DNA of 64,000 nucleotides from Panorpa germanica. Taxonomy: Eukaryota; Arthropoda; Insecta; Mecoptera; Panorpidae. Shown one piece after another: positions 36,331 to 49,408 of this stretch. The stretch spans positions 620,001 to 684,000 of the forward strand of contig OY783216.1 of the NCBI GenBank assembly GCA_963678705.1. The letters run 5' to 3'. Positions within the stretch are counted from its first letter, which is position 1. Each line of letters starts with the position of its first letter. A program made the translations under genes and the position numbers. Under the pieces are notes generated by a model, which had not been told where the DNA came from, did no database searches, and saw only the letters and a program-made list of their open reading frames with translations.

Positions 36331-36580
36331 CAATACTTCAGAACCTTGTTTATTTAAGGTTTGTTTTTCTTTTGTATTATTCTTGAATTAAGGATTACAT
36401 CCTTGTTATTTTTATATACTCGTATATATGGGATAATAATTATCTTCCTACATATATCTTCAGCTACGTTAACACCTGGTAATGGTAATAACTAGACCAT
36501 TTAATTATTTTTGTTAAAATGGTTGGTTTTTGTGGTTCTAAACATACAAACGGTTCGTATGACTGAAAATACGTAATTTA

Positions 36581-37286
36581 ATAGGCTTGTGTCCTATGTC
36601 TTAATTTCTATAAAACTGAACTATATATTGATAAAGTGGGTTACTAGAACCTCAAATGTTCAATTATTTTTTAATAACTCATTATATTTCAAGAGATATT
36701 AACAATTAAAAAAGTCATTTTGTCTCTTTAATTATTAAAGGGGTTCAGCGTTGTACAACGTTCCAAACGTATGTGACATCACAGCCGCTAGTTGCTATCT
36801 CTTTTATACATCAGAGCGTAAAAGAGATAGCATATTCAAGATACAACTCTGACAACTCTACAGGTTACCAACCTTACAGCTCATAAATCTCTGCTATATG
36901 TATTTATATATCAAAATATTAAATATTATTTACAGCTATTTCAAGGAACAATAAAATTTCAATATTATGTATGCTTTAGCAGGGTTAAATAAAATAACAA
37001 CTTATTATTCTTTGATTTGACTTGATTATTTCGACTACCAACAGCTATAAAACATTACAACAGCACTGATCTACTCAACAAATAACTAACGTTAAAATGT
37101 ATTTCATGTCATACAAATATGGCCGACCATTTCTAGCGCTAAAACTACAATTCAAATTTTTAATTGCTATATCTCCGTCAACATTTAGATATTTAATAAA
37201 ATAGGCATGCCAATACACATTTATTAACATCAATTTCAATCAACAATTGAAAAATCGACCATTAAAAAATGAGGATACAAGCTCAT
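36581..37286 (+). mobile_element. Family A MITE, full copy
   Basis: Starts ATAGGCTTGTGTCC and ends GGATACAAGCTCAT. Same internal order as the other family A copies, including the 16-bp motif AAAGAGATAGCATATT. Confidence 0.82.
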
Positions 37287-38439
37287 TTATCTACCGCGTC
37301 TGCTAATTGCTAATATCGAGATAACACTCTTTTAAAAAAGAAACTTACAACCTTTGTAAAGTTAAAATACAAAATATATATTTTGTAAGCCCGCAATGCT
37401 CAAATAGATTTTATGGGTCTTGTAACACTGTGAATTTCCTACAACAGAATGTTGTTTTATATTTTCAGTGTGAATTTATTTCATTTGAATTAAGTTCTAT
37501 AGAAGCTGCTGTGATTGACTTAATTTTGAAATGAACCGTATCTTAGCCATCAGTGGTTTAAGCTCTACTTCATTGACAGTGGAATACTCTCCCGGAACTT
37601 GCAGGATACATTATTCTGGTCGGGAACGGCACCGGGACTGGGACCGGGACATTGGCAACCGACGAAGCTCTTTGTCTTCATTATCTTCACTATCTTCAGT
37701 TGTTTTGTAAGCAAAAGAACAAATGTTCGTCGACAATGTGAATATATAATTAATATAGGGATTGAAACACACACACACACACACATATACTAGTAACATA
37801 TATATGTTGTTCAGTTTATAGAAAATTTTTAATTAATTTTTTTAATTATGTTTTACGAACTGTCCGAAGAATTACGTCATAGGCAGCATTAGCTGTAAAA
37901 CGATAGAGACAGCACTATACGAACACATGACTAAACATATACACCACTACTAACGTTTCCTTAAGGTGGCGTGGGTAAAGTTTCAATTTTTTTTTATATT
38001 TATATTAATGTAGATCATGATTTAAGTTTATTGTGTGAAAATTTGAAGTCGATTAAAGTAAAATTGCCGAATATATAAGTTTTAAGTCTTCACTTCTCTA
38101 GTTTGGTTTTGTCTTTCTTTGAAACTTTTAAACGCGTTTTTCTCCAACTAGGTTTTTCTTAGTTGGTGTCATCTCTAGCTCAAAATCATTTGATCTGCAC
38201 ACTCTCTCTTTACATAAATGCCGAGGTAGCACTGTCGATTTTTTTAAATGTAAACGTATTTTAAAATAACACAGTATTTCAACTTCTAAGTGGTATAAAA
38301 AATTAAATAGGCAGAGCAGACCAATGTACATTCCAGAGCTGTTTATGTTAAAATAAGACTGAAGCAGCGTCAGAGAAGCACCAGGGTTGAACTAGGAGTA
38401 TTAGAGTGCATTATCGCTAACAGTTGTAAGTGGTGGGCG

Positions 38440-38726
38440 AATAATACAGTATAGTAATACACATGCAAAATTTCAACTTTCTATCTTTTACGAATTAAAA
38501 GTTATACTGCAAAAAGTAAAAAAATTTTTTTTAGTTTTTCTAAAATTCCGAGTTTCCAGGAAATTTAGGACGCCAAAAGTCTTAGAATTTTTTTCTCTAT
38601 GAAATAGACATATTCATAACGATGCATGGATCCGTTTTCAAGCCACCATAAGAATCGCGTAAACATATAAACAAATAAACAAATAAATATATAAACTTTC
38701 ACTTGGAACATTATAATATAAGATAA
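38440..38726 (-). repeat. Helitron 5' fragment, inverted
   Basis: Shares AATTTCAACTTTCTATCTTT, GTTTCCAGGAAATTTA and the start-side AACATTATAATATA with 61789-62507, in the same minus orientation. It lacks the 3' hairpin. Confidence 0.55.
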
Positions 38727-38734
38727 ATAGCAAG

Positions 38735-39515
38735 GTTTAGATTGAGAAATGAGGAAAAAGGAAACAGATATTGGGAAAGTAGTGAGGAAAGAAAGTGTAG
38801 AGTGTCCCGAATGGAGGACGAAACACTGGAGCACATTAAGTTTGAGTGTAAGGAAAAAGTAGTGAGCGAAATGAATATTAGCCAGCTATTAAAGGGAGGC
38901 AGTGAAGGAAAGAGATGGATGGCGGAAAGAAAAAGCAGAACAATAAATAAGCTCGTAGCTGGGTTGCATAAGGAACATGAAGAGAGAGGAAGTACTAAAA
39001 AAGGCAGTGAAGGGAAGCATGAGAAAGAAAGAAGTAGCGAGGAAACAGTTAAACTTCGGTCCTCAAAAATAGAGGATTTGCGGAAAGGAGATATGGACAA
39101 AAGACGGATGACGAAGATAGAAACAATAATAAAATAGTAAAGGAAGAGAGTCAAGAAGAAATGGTAAAGTAAGAGAGTCAAGAGAAATTAGTAAAGACAG
39201 AGCGTTTATGCCTGTAATAGACATAAGTGGAGAAGTGAAAACGAAGAGAGAAGACAGGAAGGATAGTGAAAAGATAATAGAGGGTTTGTCGAGAGGAGAC
39301 AAGGAAGGCAAGAGGTGATAGATGAAGATACAGACAATAACGAAGGAGAAGCTGGAAACGTTGTGAATAAAGGAAAGTAGGGAACATGAAGAGAGAGGAT
39401 CAAGAAAAGAATAGTTTAAGTTTAGTTTTAACTTTGAATTTATAAAAAATGCATTAAGAAATATAATAATGTAGATTGTAAAACCGAAAGGCACACAATT
39501 AATTTAATAAATATA
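38735..39515 (+). mobile_element. Non-LTR retrotransposon 3' end (R1/Jockey-like)
   Basis: A plus-strand open frame to 39137 begins with RLRNEEKGNRYWESSEERKC and goes on RVSRMEDETLEHIKFEC. This is the zinc-knuckle-like tail at the C-terminus of many insect LINE polyproteins. The usual second cysteine is Ser. The element is 5'-truncated directly after the Helitron fragment, as LINE copies usually are. The rest of the frame is rich in K, E and R. This explains a striking run of purines on the plus strand from about 38740 to 39460. It ends near AATAAA in an AT-rich tail. Confidence 0.7.
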
Positions 39516-41173
39516 TAGGATAAACAACTCTCTATTTTTATTAAAAAATTTATAACAAAATTTATAATATTCCACCGATGAAGGCTACCTTTAGACTGCC
39601 TACCAACTTAAGCATTTAACAAAAAGTAAAGACGTAGATGATTAAGAAAACAATTCCGTTCAATAAAATAAATAGAAAGTTACGAATATTACCGAATGGA
39701 ACTTTGCAAATAAAATATAAACTCTATATATTTTGTTTGTTTTCAAATTAAAAATCATTACAAAAATCGTGGAATTAATTTCTTTCACAACAACAAGCAG
39801 AAAAAGTTGATTGATTAGTTGGTTGAATAAGATGAAAATGAAGAAGAAGAAGAAGATGTAACGAACGCGAAATTCACTTGAATTAGAAAATCAGAATCAA
39901 GGATTAGAGCTGCGTAGAGGCTTACGGTTCAGTGAAACCGGAGCTGGAAATGGCAAATCTTAGGTGTTAGGCTGTGCGCACACTAGATAAAAGACTGTCA
40001 TCATATAGTATGTGAACCACGAATGTATTTTGACAGTCGATTGTTCAGTACAGCGTTTGTTTGCCAAGAGATGTACACAAATGCTTTTCAAAAGAATTAA
40101 TACTAAATTTCATGTTAGTATTTAAATACAAAATACGTATTTTAAAAATACTTTGGAGAAAATAGAATACTCTTTATGTTACTAATATAAATGTTATTTT
40201 TTTTAATAATTATGAAAATTTTCTTTGATAAAGACCCACTTCGTTTTGAAACATTTTTGTTTCATAAAAATACTACCTAGAATTTTAAAAAATAGCAAAA
40301 TTAAGGGTTTTATTAGTGTCAACGTTAAGAATACAACACAATTAGTACTCTCATGTCTAAATAATGTCAACTTATGAATGAAAATATATAAATGTTGGAT
40401 GTCGTAGGTAGGCCATGTGGAGGTAGTAGGTAAAATAATATATATTTATATATTATACATATTAATAATATATATTATACAAGAAATGTAGTGGAGTGAT
40501 TGTCTTGTAGTAAAACAAATAATGAACGAGAAAATATGGTAAACAAATTTAGATAAACGAAAATCAGATGTCTTATGGTGGGGGTAACAGGATGCATAAT
40601 AAAATAAGAGGCACATCTATCATTTTAAAAAAGAATTATTAAGACAATTATGTAGATACTGTTAGATCATAGATGGTGCTAATGTTGGTGTGGTTTTAAG
40701 TTTATATTTAAAAAATAATATTTACTGATTAACACTATGAAGTAACAAAAATGAAAAAAGTATTTTGTATTGTCCAAATAGGAAATAGGTTTGTAAAAGT
40801 TTTCAAATAAAATATAAAATTCTATACTCTTAAAAGATATTTAAATACAAAATAGAAAATAGGTATTTACTATTTTGTATTTGCATTTTGAGTATATGTA
40901 TTTGAAAAAAGCCCATCTTTGGTTGTATGTATCTATCTACTACAATGTTAAAACTTGTTAAAGGTCAGTGTGCGCCTAGACTAATGACTTAGAACCCGGT
41001 CTTGCATTGTGTAATAATTTACTATGACAGTATCAAGTTTCCTACCAATTGTAGATCTTTTGATTTTGTACAATTCTCAAGATAATAACTAAACTATACG
41101 CAGAGATATAAACAAAACAAATAACTACAAAGAGGGAGAGGGAGGGGGAATTAAATACATTCAAATTCGACTT
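39516..41173. other. No gene; AT-rich repeat with hAT-like ends
   Basis: Includes a GAA run near 39840. The segment from about 40063 to 40920 has AGAGATGTACACAAATGC on the left and a mirror AAAGATGGGCTTTTTTC on the right, with internal TTTAAATACAAAATA blocks; it may be a non-autonomous hAT. I could not find a convincing target duplication. No coding exon is recognisable. Confidence 0.4.
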
Positions 41174-43007
41174 CCCAGTAAACATTTTGGAGTAAATTCT
41201 ACTTAATTTCGATTACATATCATGAATTTTTTGTCTGGAACGTGTTCGTTTTCTATTCACTCGTTCATAGGAAATGGCCTATTTATGAGCTACAGACATT
41301 GCAACGACGGTTCACTGGTGAATTAAAAGCGGAGTCGGTTTATGATTTATGACCGGAGTTATAAATTATAATTTATGCCCTGCTGTGATTGGACAGAGAA
41401 ATTACATTAAAATTAAGCGGGAAGTTTAAACAGAGTATTTATTTTGAAAAATAAAATCGATTTTTATTAGAAAACAAATTTATAATGAAAAAAAACAATA
41501 ACTTTATGTAAGAATTTTATTAATATTTTATTAAATTTAATTTATTTACAGCATTATTTTTGATCAATTGTCAATATAACATTAGTCTACATTGTTAAAC
41601 ATTAAATAATCATACACTAACTATTCTATATACTTGAATATACACTGGGCTTGAACTTTAGCTTTAGTTTTATCTAGGAGACAGTTTCTGAAAATGAAAT
41701 TAAATGTACTTTACATATTTATATAGTAATAACTCTTATAAATAATATCTTGTAAGGGTACCATTTTATTTACCAGTAATCAAATCAAATCAGTAGATCA
41801 AATCTTGATTTGTAATTAAGTTCTTCTTATTTCTCCTTACAACAATTTTTGGGTACCGTCTAATTTTGTGTCTGAAATATAAAAGAAAAATTAAAACAAA
41901 TTTCTGAATGAAAAATGTTGAAATATATGTAGATAAAGAAACGTATATAAGATGCTTCATAAAATGGCGACTGAATATATATGTATTATGTAAATATGTA
42001 AATATGTACTTACCAAACATTTAATTTAAGAAACTTATAATTTCTTTGAACACTATTTTATATTATTGTTTTTTTAATGCAGTATTAAAACTGATTAAGA
42101 ACATATATTATTTCACAAAACTATCAAAATATTACACAAAGAAACTTAGAAACTGACAGGACTCTAGGACCAGAGATAATAGCTAGGACGAGCATTTGTT
42201 ATCGCTAGTTGGCGCTAGTTGTTCCACTTCAGGGGTATAAAACTTAACGATTCTACTTTTAGATTTTGCAAAATATAAATATTTAAATTAAGAAATAAAT
42301 TGATGTAATCTTTAGTACGGATCGTTTATCGTTTTTTTAATGAATATTTTTCATCTTTAACAATTCTGGTTATATTAGTTTTTTACATTGTTCTGGTGAT
42401 TTAAAAATCTACGATCGGCAGCTCTGCGTTAGGTTTAAAAGCTCTGTCTTAACAACGCTGGATAGATATTTGGGGATGGAGGGAGACAGCGTCTGACTAT
42501 TACCATTAAAGAAATATTTGTTGAAAAAGGATAGCATATACTTTATACATACTGTCCTGAACAAAATACTTTATAAGTATACAAGTGTAACGGTGAAAAA
42601 TATATTTTGCTTGTCTAACACATCTCGTTTCTCTCTCACTTTAATTGTACTTTGTAATAAATGAACTGAATGTGAAGTTATAAAAAATATATCGATGTGT
42701 GAAAGGAACAGAAATACTTAATGAATGATGTTGGAAAAAGAAAGAATATTATTATGAAAAATGTGTGACAAGTAGAGAATGAATTTTAACTAAAAGCGAC
42801 TTTTGTGTACCACTTTTGAACTATTAACGAACTTGCTAAGACTACATACATCAGATTTTATTTCACAAAATCTTGACAGGTAGGGAATAAATTTTAACTA
42901 AAATTGGTTTCTGTGTTGTTGCTTCGAACTTGTAAAGCGTTAGAATAAAATTGTACGAGTGACTCGAACGTCACTAAATAGGACACTTCACCAAATTGTT
43001 TACTGGG
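41174..43007. mobile_element. Longest family B element (1,834 bp), inverted, flanked by TT
   Basis: Begins CCCAGTAAACATTTTGGAG and ends CAAATTGTTTACTGGG, with TT on both sides (41172-41173, 43008-43009). Relative to the 862-bp copy it carries about 850 extra bases (roughly 41385-42240). It may be the least deleted copy, or host to another insertion. A small minus-strand frame inside (42020-41790) has no family resemblance. Confidence 0.75.
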
Positions 43008-43130
43008 TTATTAGTAACATCAAATTTGTTATTTTAATTTATTACTTAAGAAACAATTATGTCTTTAGTATATATGGTTCCGGTCTTCTATTAATCCTTA
43101 TGAATCATTTTGTCTTTTGTTGACAGAGAT

Positions 43131-43505
43131 CCCAGTAAACAATTTGGTGAAGTGTCCTATTTGGTGAAGTTCGAGTCACTCGTACAATTCTATTCTAACG
43201 CTTTACAAGTTCTCTACCTGTCACAGATTTTGTGTTAGTTTTTCATAACAATATTCTTTCTTTTTCCAACATCATTCATTAAGTATTTCTGTTTCTTTCC
43301 CACATGGGTATATTTTTATTATCCGGTCATAAATCATAAACCTACTCCGCTTTTAATTCAGCAGTGAACCGTCGTTGCAATGTCTGTAGCTCATAAAAAG
43401 GACCTTTCCTTTGAACGACTGAATAGAAAACGAACACGTTCCAGACAAAAAATTCATGATACGTAATAGAAATTAAGTAGAATTTACTCCAAAATGTTTA
43501 CTGGG
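43131..43505. mobile_element. Family B MITE (375 bp), flanked by AT
   Basis: CCCAGTAAACAATTTGG to CCAAAATGTTTACTGGG, with AT at 43129-43130 and 43506-43507. It sits at the edge of an inverted family A copy, at the point where family A reads GGAGATATAGCAATT. Confidence 0.82.
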
Positions 43506-43507
43506 AT

Positions 43508-44060
43508 GTAGCAATTAAAAATTTGAATTGTAGTTCTAGCGCTAGAGATGTCGGCCATATTTAAGACGTGAAAATGTATTGGATAGGTCACTTATTTGTT
43601 GACTCGGTCAGTGCTGTGGTAATGTTTTGTAGCTGTTGGTAGTTAAAATAATCAAGTCAAGTCAAAGAATAATAAGTTTTTATTTTATTTAACCCTGTTA
43701 CGGCAGACATGATATTGAAATTTTATTGTTCCTTGAAATAGCTGTAAATAATATTTGATATATAAATGCATGAGGCAGAAATGTATGAGCTGTAAGGCTG
43801 GTAACCTGTAAACTTGTCAGAGTTCTGTCAAGAATATATCTCTTTTACACTCTGTTGTATAAAACCGGTTGTGATGTCACATGCAATTGGAATGTTGTAC
43901 AACGTTGAATCCCTTTAATAATTAAAGAGACAAATTACTTTTTTAATTGTTAATATCTCTTGAAATATAAGGAGTTATTAAAAAGTAATTGGACATTTAA
44001 GGTTCTTTATCAATATATAGGACAATTTTATAGAAATTAAGACATAGGACATAAGCCCAT
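43508..44060 (-). mobile_element. Family A MITE, inverted, truncated
   Basis: Runs from TAGCAATTAAAAATTTG to AGGACATAAGCCCAT. The part beyond the nested family B element is reduced to a short match (TGTTGACAGAGAT). Confidence 0.75.
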
Positions 44061-44190
44061 TTAAATCATACACAAAAACAGAGTTTCCTTTGCGACGGGC
44101 TAGTTACAATATAATATTTTTTTAAATTATTATTCAACAAGTAATATATATTTGAACGCTACCATTTCCTCTAACCACGTTACCATAATC

Positions 44191-44523
44191 CAAAATGGCG
44201 TGAGTTCGTTTTATTTACGTAGTGACAGGTGGTTGCTAATTCAATTTTCTCCTAAAATTAATTGTTTTTTCCGAGTATTAAGTTTATTTATGACTCATAT
44301 TAGTGACTTATATTATACTTAAATCTGAAGTATTGTGTTTGTGAGAGATATCATGTGTGGTGCAACTTTTAAAACTGTGTTTAAAGTGAATTTTAATTAG
44401 CTTAACCTAAGTGAGATTGTTGATTTCAACACTTGTCACAAATAAAATAATGTTACTAGATCATCGAAGATTGCAGTGAGATTCGGTCGTCATGTTTGTT
44501 GTTACATGAATCCTATTAACAAG
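44191..44523 (+). other. Candidate promoter and first exon of an unseen gene or ncRNA
   Basis: CAAAATGGCG at 44191-44200 resembles the YY1/Pho promoter motif also present just before SMARCE1 (60571-60580). An ATG at 44506 opens MNPINK and reaches a good donor, AAG then GTAAGA, at 44524. I found no matching downstream exon. It could be a leader exon with a long intron, a non-coding RNA or chance. Confidence 0.2.
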
Positions 44524-45310
44524 GTAAGAAATTTATTATTATCATTGTCGCCCTTTGCTTGCTTGAAACGAATAAGAGTCTGTGTTTGTTTTTTATACTA
44601 TTTATACTACTTCGTAATATTTCAACATCACATTAGCCTGTACTTTAAAATATGTCTAAGCAGGTGAATAACTTAGTTTTTATTAGATATATTATTGGTG
44701 CAAATAAAGAATTGATAAATATTTTTGTAAACGTCATTTAAAACATTTAAAAATGGCTGCTGTCATGACTTCCAATCAGATGCCACGTATAATTGCGCGA
44801 TATTTGAATGATGCTTAATATACGATGTCGATGCCTCATATGTGTTAACACATAATCAAATTTTGTCATTGTCCTCGTATTTTTTGTTCACAAATTTCAA
44901 ACACAGTATAAATAAAAATGTTTGTGTTTTTCTTAAAACATTTTTTAAAGATATTTTTAAACCGAATGAATAATTAAATTATATAGCTTCCTTCTGGATT
45001 TATGTTTAACATTTTACTTGTGGGTTTGTAATCTTTATAATGAGATACCAGGAAGATAGAGAATGTTAAAATTACAGATTTATTGTCATGGAAACCAGCA
45101 AGAGAATCATGATGTTAAACAACTGTCAACTAAGATCCGTGCCATTAGGAGGCTGTGCTTGGCGTGCTTGGCCTGACGAGATGCAGGATTTGTAAGATTG
45201 ACATATTTCAGAAATATTTATTTCACAAAATAAAACGTGCAGTGTTTCTAAAATTTTTATAATCCGATAGCGGAATACAAAAGCTTTGTATTGTATAAAG
45301 TCGTTCAGTA

Positions 45311-45926
45311 ATGGGCTTGTGGCCTATATATATATTAATTTCTGTAAAAGTGTACTATATATTGATAAAGTGGGTTACTAGAACCTCAAATGTCCATTTA
45401 TTTTTTAATAACTCCTTATATTTCAGGAGATATTAACAATTAAAAAAGTCATTTTTTCTCTTTAATTATTAAAGTGATTTAACGTTGTACATATAATTTA
45501 TAGGTTACTAACCTTACAGCTCATAAATCTCTGCTATATGTATTTATATATCAAAATATCAAATATTATTTACAGCTATTTCAAGAAACAATAAAATTGC
45601 AATATTATGTCTGCCTTAGCAGGGTTAAATAAAATAAAAACTTATCATTCTTTGACTTGACTTGAATATTTCGACTACCAACAGCTACAAAACATTACCA
45701 CAACACTGACCTAATCAACAAATAACTGACGTTAAAATGCATTTCACGTCATACGAATATGGGCGACTATTTCTAGCGCTAAAACTACAATTGAAATTTT
45801 TAATTGCTATATCTCCGTCAACATTTAGATATTTTATAAAATAGACACGCCGATACACTTTTATTAACATCAATTTCATTCAACAATTGAAAAATCAACC
45901 ACTAAAAAATGAAGACACAAGCCCAT
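45311..45926 (+). mobile_element. Family A MITE, internally deleted copy
   Basis: Starts ATGGGCTTGTGGCC and ends GACACAAGCCCAT. It lacks part of the block after CAACGTTGTAC. Confidence 0.82.
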
Positions 45927-48900
45927 TCAATTTGATTTTCAACTTGCACGTGGCCAGTACTAAAGAACTAAGTTTTCCTATTCGAGAAACTACGAAATTC
46001 TTAGACTTTTTTTGGTTTCTTTCAAATATCTCGGGATCGGATCGTTTTATGGCTTTGGTAGTTATTACCAGTCTTAAAGAGGATAAAGTTTTGCACAACT
46101 TTTACCTTTACAACTTTATGCTAAATCCTATAACAAGCGCGCTCTAGTGCCACAAAAATGAAACGTTTTACAAAAATTACTGGAAAATAATATATAAGTC
46201 GTTTTCTAAAGCCATTGCTGTTAGGACCTATCTATAAATTACGTCACACAAATTTTATACTATCCTGACCCACTCGCCGCACCCCTCTTTGGTGTGACGT
46301 CATAAATTTTGTGTTATTTTTTCTGAAAAAGTATGTACTGCCAAAAGTAAAGTTTTCAATAGTATTTTTGGAGAAAATGACCTTTTTTTTAGGTCTCACG
46401 GAAACGGACGTTTACAGTATATACGCATGTGACGTGGGGCCCTTCTCTCGTGGAGGCCACGGGGCAGTAGTCCCGCCTGCCCTCCCTCACATCCGGGCCT
46501 GCTGCTAAATATTAATATAATACTCATTCCACAATGCATAAATAGTTTATTTGAAAATTTTATTTATGCTAATCTATTTGTATGTTCTAAATATAAAAAT
46601 TTGTTCCTAAATTCTTTTAAGAAATGTTATAGATAGTATTTTTCTATTTACTTTTGTATTGAAACCTTAACTTATATCGAAATCGCTAAGCTAATCGAAA
46701 CCCCCGCATTGAAGACTTCATCCTACTCATATAAAACAATATCCCCCACCTTCACCACGCTGAAAGTGTCAGCCTAAAGCACCGTCCCCCCGTGTACGAT
46801 TTAGGCGACACCAATACACCAACAGGAATTAAATTCATTTTATTATTTCAACTTGCAATAATGGACGATCGTTAATATCGTATCTGATGTGTATTAATTA
46901 TGGAAAAGTCACAGGTTTGTTTGTACCAATTGTAATAATATAAATAAATTTAAAAAATTAAACTTAGCAAGTTTAGTTTGGTAGCAAGGTGCAAAGCCTT
47001 AAGGGGATGATAGTTGACACCATTTAGAACATTTTGAGTTATACATGCCTTAGCCGAAGTCAGCTTATTTATTTTTTACTACTATTTTTGGTTATTTTTA
47101 TAAAAACATAATTTCTGACATTTAAATGCCAACCGTAGTCCAATTTGAGTTGGTATGTTAAATGTTTTATTTTTGGTGTTTGTCAGATGTGTACCTAATC
47201 TAAGAAACCAAGTTTTAAACATCTGCGTTATTTAAGAAAAATACTAGACGCCTTTGAAGTTGTAAAAAGTTTTAAAATTAGAAAAGCTGCTACAGTTTAT
47301 GGTATTTAGAAAAATAAATAAAATAGCCTCGATCGTTCAAACCTTTTCAAGGTATTATTATTGATTTACGAAATATCACTTTCTAGGCACATTTAAAAGA
47401 TTTAAGGAATTGTCTTAACTTGCTGTCGTATTTGCTGCGTTTATCTTTTGTAATTAAAATTTCTCTAAATCAAATTAGGTGTCATTAGTAATTGTTTTAT
47501 TCTCTATAAATAAAAAGAAGTTTGATTAGTACAACTGCGATAAATGCTTAACATAGAATTGTCTTTTAGTGGTTGCAAGCAGGGCAACCGCCCGGGGTCT
47601 CGCACCCTCGCGGAACAACCCAAGTGGAATAATTCATTACTATATATGTATTTGAATCTCGCTCCTCGCGCTTTGGAAATCCCACAAGAATCACTGCGTA
47701 TATCTTTTAAGACACTCATTTACCTTAGTTTATCATCATTAATATTTGTCGTCTTTGTGCTTGTTAACTTTTATAAATCTTCCAATATAAAATTTAAAAA
47801 CTCTACATTTATTTATTTATAACTTTTGCATTTGTCGTCAATCATCATCAAATATGGTTACTTTCAATTCACATAAATCTGCCACCCGGGGCCTCGCAAT
47901 GCCTACGGGCGCCGCTGCATGACAATTTCATTAATTCTATTTTGCTGTTGGTGTTTGGTACTGGGGCTCTAGTGGGTACGGTACTTTAGGACGCCCACTA
48001 CCTGGGAGGACTCCTAGAAATGCGTCTCTCTGTACATCACAGCATGTCAACGCGCGGTGTGAATGTAAATTTACCTGTCGTGTATCCAATATGCTATGAC
48101 GTCACTCAGCAACTATTATTCAAGTTTAATCAACGATTAATTTGTAACTACCTTAATAATCCACGTCATTATTCTTTTAAGTTTCATTAAATTTATAAAT
48201 TGGAATTTGATTTAACGGATATTAGGTTTGGCGAATTCTTTATTACATCAAACTCGTTCCAAAATGCATGCAAATATACGTGGTATACGCTTTGTGATTA
48301 ATTATATTAGGTGTTTTCCAACTACAGAGCCTGCGTCACATTGTGCGGATGTTGAATTAGTTCTATTCTCAACTTTATGAATTTAATTTTACTTTTTTAT
48401 AATTTAAATAAAATAACGATTATTATTAACCCTCCGTGTGAGCACTATATTTTTCGAGTCATGGTATGTACACTAGGTCTTTCAGGGAACAGTTGAGTTT
48501 TTAGAGTTTTCTAAGCTTTCAAAAAATCTGGATTACTTCTTGAAGTATCTACTACATGGTCCAGAAGTTGTCAAAGTCCAAAGTTTAAAACCGTTGTTAA
48601 TAAAAATTGACAAATAGTAAAAAAACGGAATATTGTTAAAAAATTCATAACTTTATAACAAACAAATATTAAGAAAAACGGTTGTAGACTTTTTTACCTT
48701 AGACTATAAGCTTTCGAAGGAATGTAGTGTTTTTAGCGTGGGCTCCAAAAAGTTGAATTATTTGTGCACCTGAAAGTGGGGAATATTTTACGGATTCAGG
48801 CACGTCATAATAAACGGAACGATGATTATTCGACACAAAATATATTGGAAATAATAATCAATAGTCTTTGTCAAAGATATCAAGAATTTTTACATTTTAT

Positions 48901-49408
48901 GCTAATTAGTTAATATCAATTGCGCACATATTGCGAGTGCATAAATTTTTGAAGTGCCCAACTGTGCAAGGCACTGCTCTAGTTGGAAAGATTCAATGCG
49001 GAGCATAATGCCGCAAAACAGAAACATAGTTCTCAGATTGAAAAATGTCTTACAGTGCAAGATTAAAATTTTCATGTAGCGTTACTTTAGCTCACCATGG
49101 AAGGCTTGTATTCAATGCTCATTGCAAGGTTGCTGCTAGAAGAAAATACATTACAAGACTTAAGGCGAGAACCTAAGCGTTAAAATGATCTACTTAGCTG
49201 CTTAAAATGTTTTTTTTCAATTCTAGAATCAAAGACGAACCAAGTTAACTTCCGAAAAATGTAATCAAGGTTATTCCTTGCTTAAACTACAGTTATGTTA
49301 AGCAACAAAACAGAAATTCAAATTATAAATAGCTATATCTCCATCAGCTTTCAGATATTTAAAACATGACGTAACATCATGGCTTGTGAAGTTAATAAAT
49401 ACGTTTTA
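45927..49408. other. No gene; scattered GC-rich repeat remnants
   Basis: 46230-46315 has AAATTACGTCACACAAATTT and a mirror GTGTGACGTCATAAATTTTG, a common type of insect transposon end. Three GC-rich patches (46430-46505, 47570-47625, 47880-47925, containing gcccggggtctcgc-like words) stand out from the AT-rich background. They resemble the subterminal patch of the hAT at 26390. 49311-49360 is a weak family A trace. No exons were found. Confidence 0.45.

Noticed and set aside
37599-37799. Short open frames around a GGGACTGGGACCGGGAC patch and an (AC)n run
   Set aside because: Overlapping frames on both strands over a simple repeat; no family resemblance.
39967-40985. Element with TTAGGCTGTGCGCACACT-like ends
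   Set aside because: The two ends match only partly and the flanks (TTA versus TAA) do not form a duplication, so I did not call a defined element.
41790-42060. Possible mini-gene with three exons (ATG, GTAAGT donor, acceptors)
   Set aside because: No phase-consistent join gives a recognisable product, and the segment lies inside a family B transposon.
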